DNA from: JAGLQQ01 sp043806135
GTDB lineage: Bacteria; Omnitrophota; Gorgyraeia; B26-G9
Length of the DNA stretch: 31,205 bases
NCBI GenBank assembly: GCA_043806135.1
Contig: JAZDHG010000026.1
Location: 1-31,205 of the forward strand
Reading direction: 5' to 3'
Below the pieces are notes generated by a model, which was not told the origin of the DNA, did not search any database, and saw nothing but the letters and a program-made list of their open reading frames with translations. This document shows positions 31,193 through 31,205 of this stretch, piece after piece (positions within the stretch are counted from its first letter, which is position 1; each line of letters begins with the position of its first letter). Position numbers and translations under genes: made by a program.

Positions 31193-31205
31193 GGCTCCCC
31201 CCCCC

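Overview
The window looks like a bacterial chromosomal segment of moderate-to-low G+C with clear sigma70-type promoters. The gene set suggests an anaerobic fermenter: acetate kinase and phosphotransacetylase, a ferredoxin-containing ETF with an acyl-CoA dehydrogenase, and a rubrerythrin/rubredoxin pair. Two neighbouring genes have hydrophobic export-like N-termini. One is followed by a 'CLSP' motif, and the other belongs to an 'IQDLH...EGG' family. I associate both with candidate phylum Omnitrophota (OP3) and related lineages, but that assignment is from memory. Almost every gene is on the minus strand. The only clear plus-strand gene is a GGDEF protein at 10.8-12.0 kb. The right edge ends in a C-run just upstream of pta and may be a contig end.

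Layout. 1-3.07 kb: a truncated exported EreA/ChaN-like protein and a radical SAM protein with a signal-like N-terminus. Each is preceded by a copy of a duplicated, covarying structured RNA with its own promoter. 3.07-4.25 kb: a gene-poor stretch with many hairpins, tRNA-Leu(GAG), two extra copies of the tRNA 3' end and dispersed repeats. 4.25-10.4 kb: a minus-strand run of hemW, a TPR/gluzincin peptidase, nicotinamidase, rubredoxin (43 aa, GTG start), a rubrerythrin-like protein and a REC-PAS-GGDEF-HD-GYP protein. 10.8-12.0 kb: a divergently transcribed GAF-GGDEF cyclase. 12.1-16.0 kb: smc. 16.2-17.7 kb: a frameshifted PIN-like gene and palindromic intergenic DNA. 17.7-20.0 kb: a DUF4139 protein and a membrane-anchored protein. 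20.0-20.5 kb: dispersed repeats and an unexplained G+C-richer stretch. 20.5-23.7 kb: the acyl-CoA dehydrogenase-etfB-etfA operon behind a perfect consensus promoter. 23.8-31.2 kb: pta-ackA-yceD-rpmF-plsX-fabD-fabG-acpP-fabF, ending in a hairpin terminator.

The most unusual item is the SMC protein. At 1295 aa it is about 110 aa longer than usual, because a complete AMPK-beta/CBM48-type glycogen-binding domain sits inside its hinge. Four glycan-contact positions known from AMPK-beta (W, K, W, N) are conserved. The second is the duplicated C-rich structured RNA. Its stems covary between copies, and one copy carries a terminator U-run.

Functional links. The right half joins acyl chain synthesis (PlsX, FabD, FabG, ACP, FabF) to acetyl-CoA/acetyl-phosphate/acetate conversion (Pta, AckA) and to an acyl-CoA redox module. 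The middle holds a c-di-GMP pair: an apparently active, product-inhibitable cyclase, divergent from a protein with a decayed receiver, a degenerate GGDEF motif and an intact HD-GYP phosphodiesterase.
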